Shown piece after piece: positions 32,250 to 33,420 of a stretch of 33,420 bases of DNA. The translations under genes and the position numbers were made by a program. The first letter of the stretch is position 1. Each line of letters starts with the position of its first letter. The notes under the pieces are model-generated. The model was not told the DNA's origin. It worked only from the letters and a program-made list of their open reading frames with translations, and made no database searches. This DNA is from Thermoflexus sp042408365 (GTDB lineage Bacteria; Chloroflexota; Anaerolineae; Thermoflexales; Thermoflexaceae), in NCBI RefSeq assembly GCF_042408365.1, contig NZ_JBHOQJ010000062.1, forward strand, positions 1 through 33,420, read 5' to 3'.

Positions 32250-33313
32250 GTCGGCGTTTCCCCTGTCACATAATGCAACCCTCGGGATCGCCAATCAGCC
32301 CACGAGCCTTTATAGTTCCGAACCCGCGGATAGCCTAACAGGCGCAGGACCCAATAGGTGTGGGCCGAGCGAGCCCCACTTTCACAGTAAACCACAATTT
32401 CCTTTTCCGGGATAATCCCCATCTCGCTCAGCCGGTTCTTCAAAAGATCCGCCGGGAGGAGTCGAGGATAAGGGTAAGGTTCCAGACACTCCTCCCAGGG
32501 GAGGTGCAGGGCGCCCGGAAGATGGCCCTGAACGTATTCCGAGCGCGTTCGCACGTCCAGGAGGAGAAGGTCTGGGCGGGAGGCATGCTGGAGGATCCAA
32601 TCCGCTGTAGCCAGCCGGGCGGGCTCCGGCTGCGCTTGATAGCGGGCCGGAGGGAGTGAACGCCCTTCCCGCTCCACCGGCCCGCGCACGGCCAGCCAGG
32701 CCTGCCATCCGCCCTCCAGGATCGCGACGGAGGCTTGGCCCAGATATTCCAGGAGCCAGGCGGCCAATCCCGCCGCCGGGCCGAAGTCGCTGTCCACGAT
32801 CACCACCGCGTCCTCCCGTCGGAGCCCCAGGGCCCCTAGTCGCGCTTCTAACAGGGGAAGAGAGGGCAGGGGCTCGGGGGCCGGCCCGGCCGGCGCCAGC
32901 AGCGCCTCCAAGTTCAGATGGATCGCCCCGGGGATGTGCCCGAAAGGATACCCCGAGGCGGCTTCCGGCAACACCGGCCGCACATCCAGAATCCGAAGCG
33001 CGCGGTCCTCCAGCCGCCGGAGCAGTTGCTCGGCGGAGATCAGCCGCGGGGAGGAGCTGGCCTCCCCAGTCCCCTCCACAGGCGAAGGGGTGGGGGTTCC
33101 CTCACGGTAGATAAGGATACGCCATTCCCCCGGCTTCACCGGCTCGATCCGCCACGCAAAGCCGAGCCGGGCCGCTTGGGTGGGAATGGTCTCCAGGGCC
33201 GGGGGATGATCCGTATAAACCTCCAGCATCTCGCCGGGGGGCAGATGCCTTAACGCCTCCACCGTTTTCAGCATCGGATAGGGGCAGATCTCCCCTCGGA
33301 CATCCAGGATCAC
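32246..33313 (-). CDS. TusA-double rhodanese fusion protein
   Basis: 355 residues. TusA/SirA-like domain at 1-72 with the catalytic CPYP motif (C10), a linker, then two rhodanese domains (about 92-215 and 232-348). The first has an acidic/Ser loop (VDSDFG, about 173-178) where the active cysteine should be, so it is likely inactive; the second has the active loop CESGAR (C310). No signal peptide, so cytoplasmic. TusA and rhodanese domains hand over sulfane sulfur as persulfide. The GTG at 33313 follows GGAGGAGG and places the TusA motif as expected; the longer GTG at 33385 adds 24 residues without similarity. Cotranscribed with the histidine kinase. Confidence 0.88.
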   Translation of the reverse strand: MILDVRGEICPYPMLKTVEALRHLPPGEMLEVYTDHPPALETIPTQAARLGFAWRIEPVKPGEWRILIYREGTPTPSPVEGTGEASSSPRLISAEQLLRRLEDRALRILDVRPVLPEAASGYPFGHIPGAIHLNLEALLAPAGPAPEPLPSLPLLEARLGALGLRREDAVVIVDSDFGPAAGLAAWLLEYLGQASVAILEGGWQAWLAVRGPVEREGRSLPPARYQAQPEPARLATADWILQHASRPDLLLLDVRTRSEYVQGHLPGALHLPWEECLEPYPYPRLLPADLLKNRLSEMGIIPEKEIVVYCESGARSAHTYWVLRLLGYPRVRNYKGSWADWRSRGLHYVTGETPT

Positions 33314-33394
33314 GGGACCCTCCTCCGTTAGGGATGTGCTTGGGCGGGGAAAGCCGCGTCCGGCAGCTTCCCCTAAAATTGACACATGGGGGTT

Positions 33395-33420
33395 AGGGGT
33401 GGGCCGGGCGCCTTTGGCGC
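33395..33420. repeat. GC-rich palindromic repeat, family A, copy 3 (cut by window end)
   Basis: AGGGGTGGGCCG matches the left arm of copy 2 at 11 of 12 positions; it is followed by GCGCC-TTT-GGCGC (33408-33420), a hairpin tip cut at the window edge. Presumably the right arm follows outside the window. Confidence 0.4.

Noticed and set aside
1..33420. CRISPR array, tRNA, rRNA or insertion sequence
   Set aside because: No regularly spaced direct repeats, no cloverleaf or rRNA-like stretch, and no transposase or integrase motifs were found on reading both strands.

Overview
The window reads as a chromosomal segment of a high-GC, probably thermophilic bacterium. The mix of a cytoplasmic group 3b-type [NiFe] hydrogenase, CuA-type respiratory proteins, DUF4190/DUF4282 membrane proteins and GC-rich palindromic intergenic repeats suggests a Chloroflexota member (Thermoflexia/Anaerolineae-like). 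This placement is inference from gene content and style only. No rRNA, tRNA, CRISPR array, integrase or transposase was seen.

Bases 1-2000 carry an M48 membrane protease and a metallo-beta-lactamase-fold hydrolase. Bases 2153-14128 on the minus strand hold one long hydrogenase locus, read from high to low coordinates: hypA, hypB, hypF, hypC, hypD, a crotonase-family gene, hypE, then the Fe-S (beta) subunit, a cyclic-nucleotide-binding-like (HoxI-like) protein, the FAD/NAD(P) (gamma) subunit, the small subunit, the large subunit and the maturation protease. Most junctions are 4-base ATGA overlaps. A TATAAT-bearing palindrome between hypE and the beta-subunit gene may let the structural genes be controlled separately. 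The expected product is a cytoplasmic NAD(P)-linked hydrogenase, delivered with almost its whole maturation pathway.

Bases 14129-26040 are mixed: galactokinase with an MFS exporter, DUF4190 protein, methyltransferase, a GPH-type symporter followed by a sphingosine-1-phosphate-lyase-like PLP enzyme, a DUF4282 protein, an HtrA-like lipoprotein protease, a small exported protein, and an aldehyde dehydrogenase. Several strong palindromes lie between these genes.

Bases 26074-29189 (minus strand) are the most unusual part: a four-gene set with two different CuA-domain proteins (one fused to a cytochrome c domain), a membrane polyferredoxin resembling the NosR/NapH/CcoG group, and a type-1 copper lipoprotein. 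No oxidase subunit I or nitrous oxide reductase is in the window. Upstream lies a CRP/FNR-style palindrome, and then an operon (29619-33313) encoding a TusA-double rhodanese fusion, a sensor histidine kinase and a NarL-type response regulator. A working hypothesis is a sulfur-related sensor controlling a periplasmic copper/heme electron-transfer chain.
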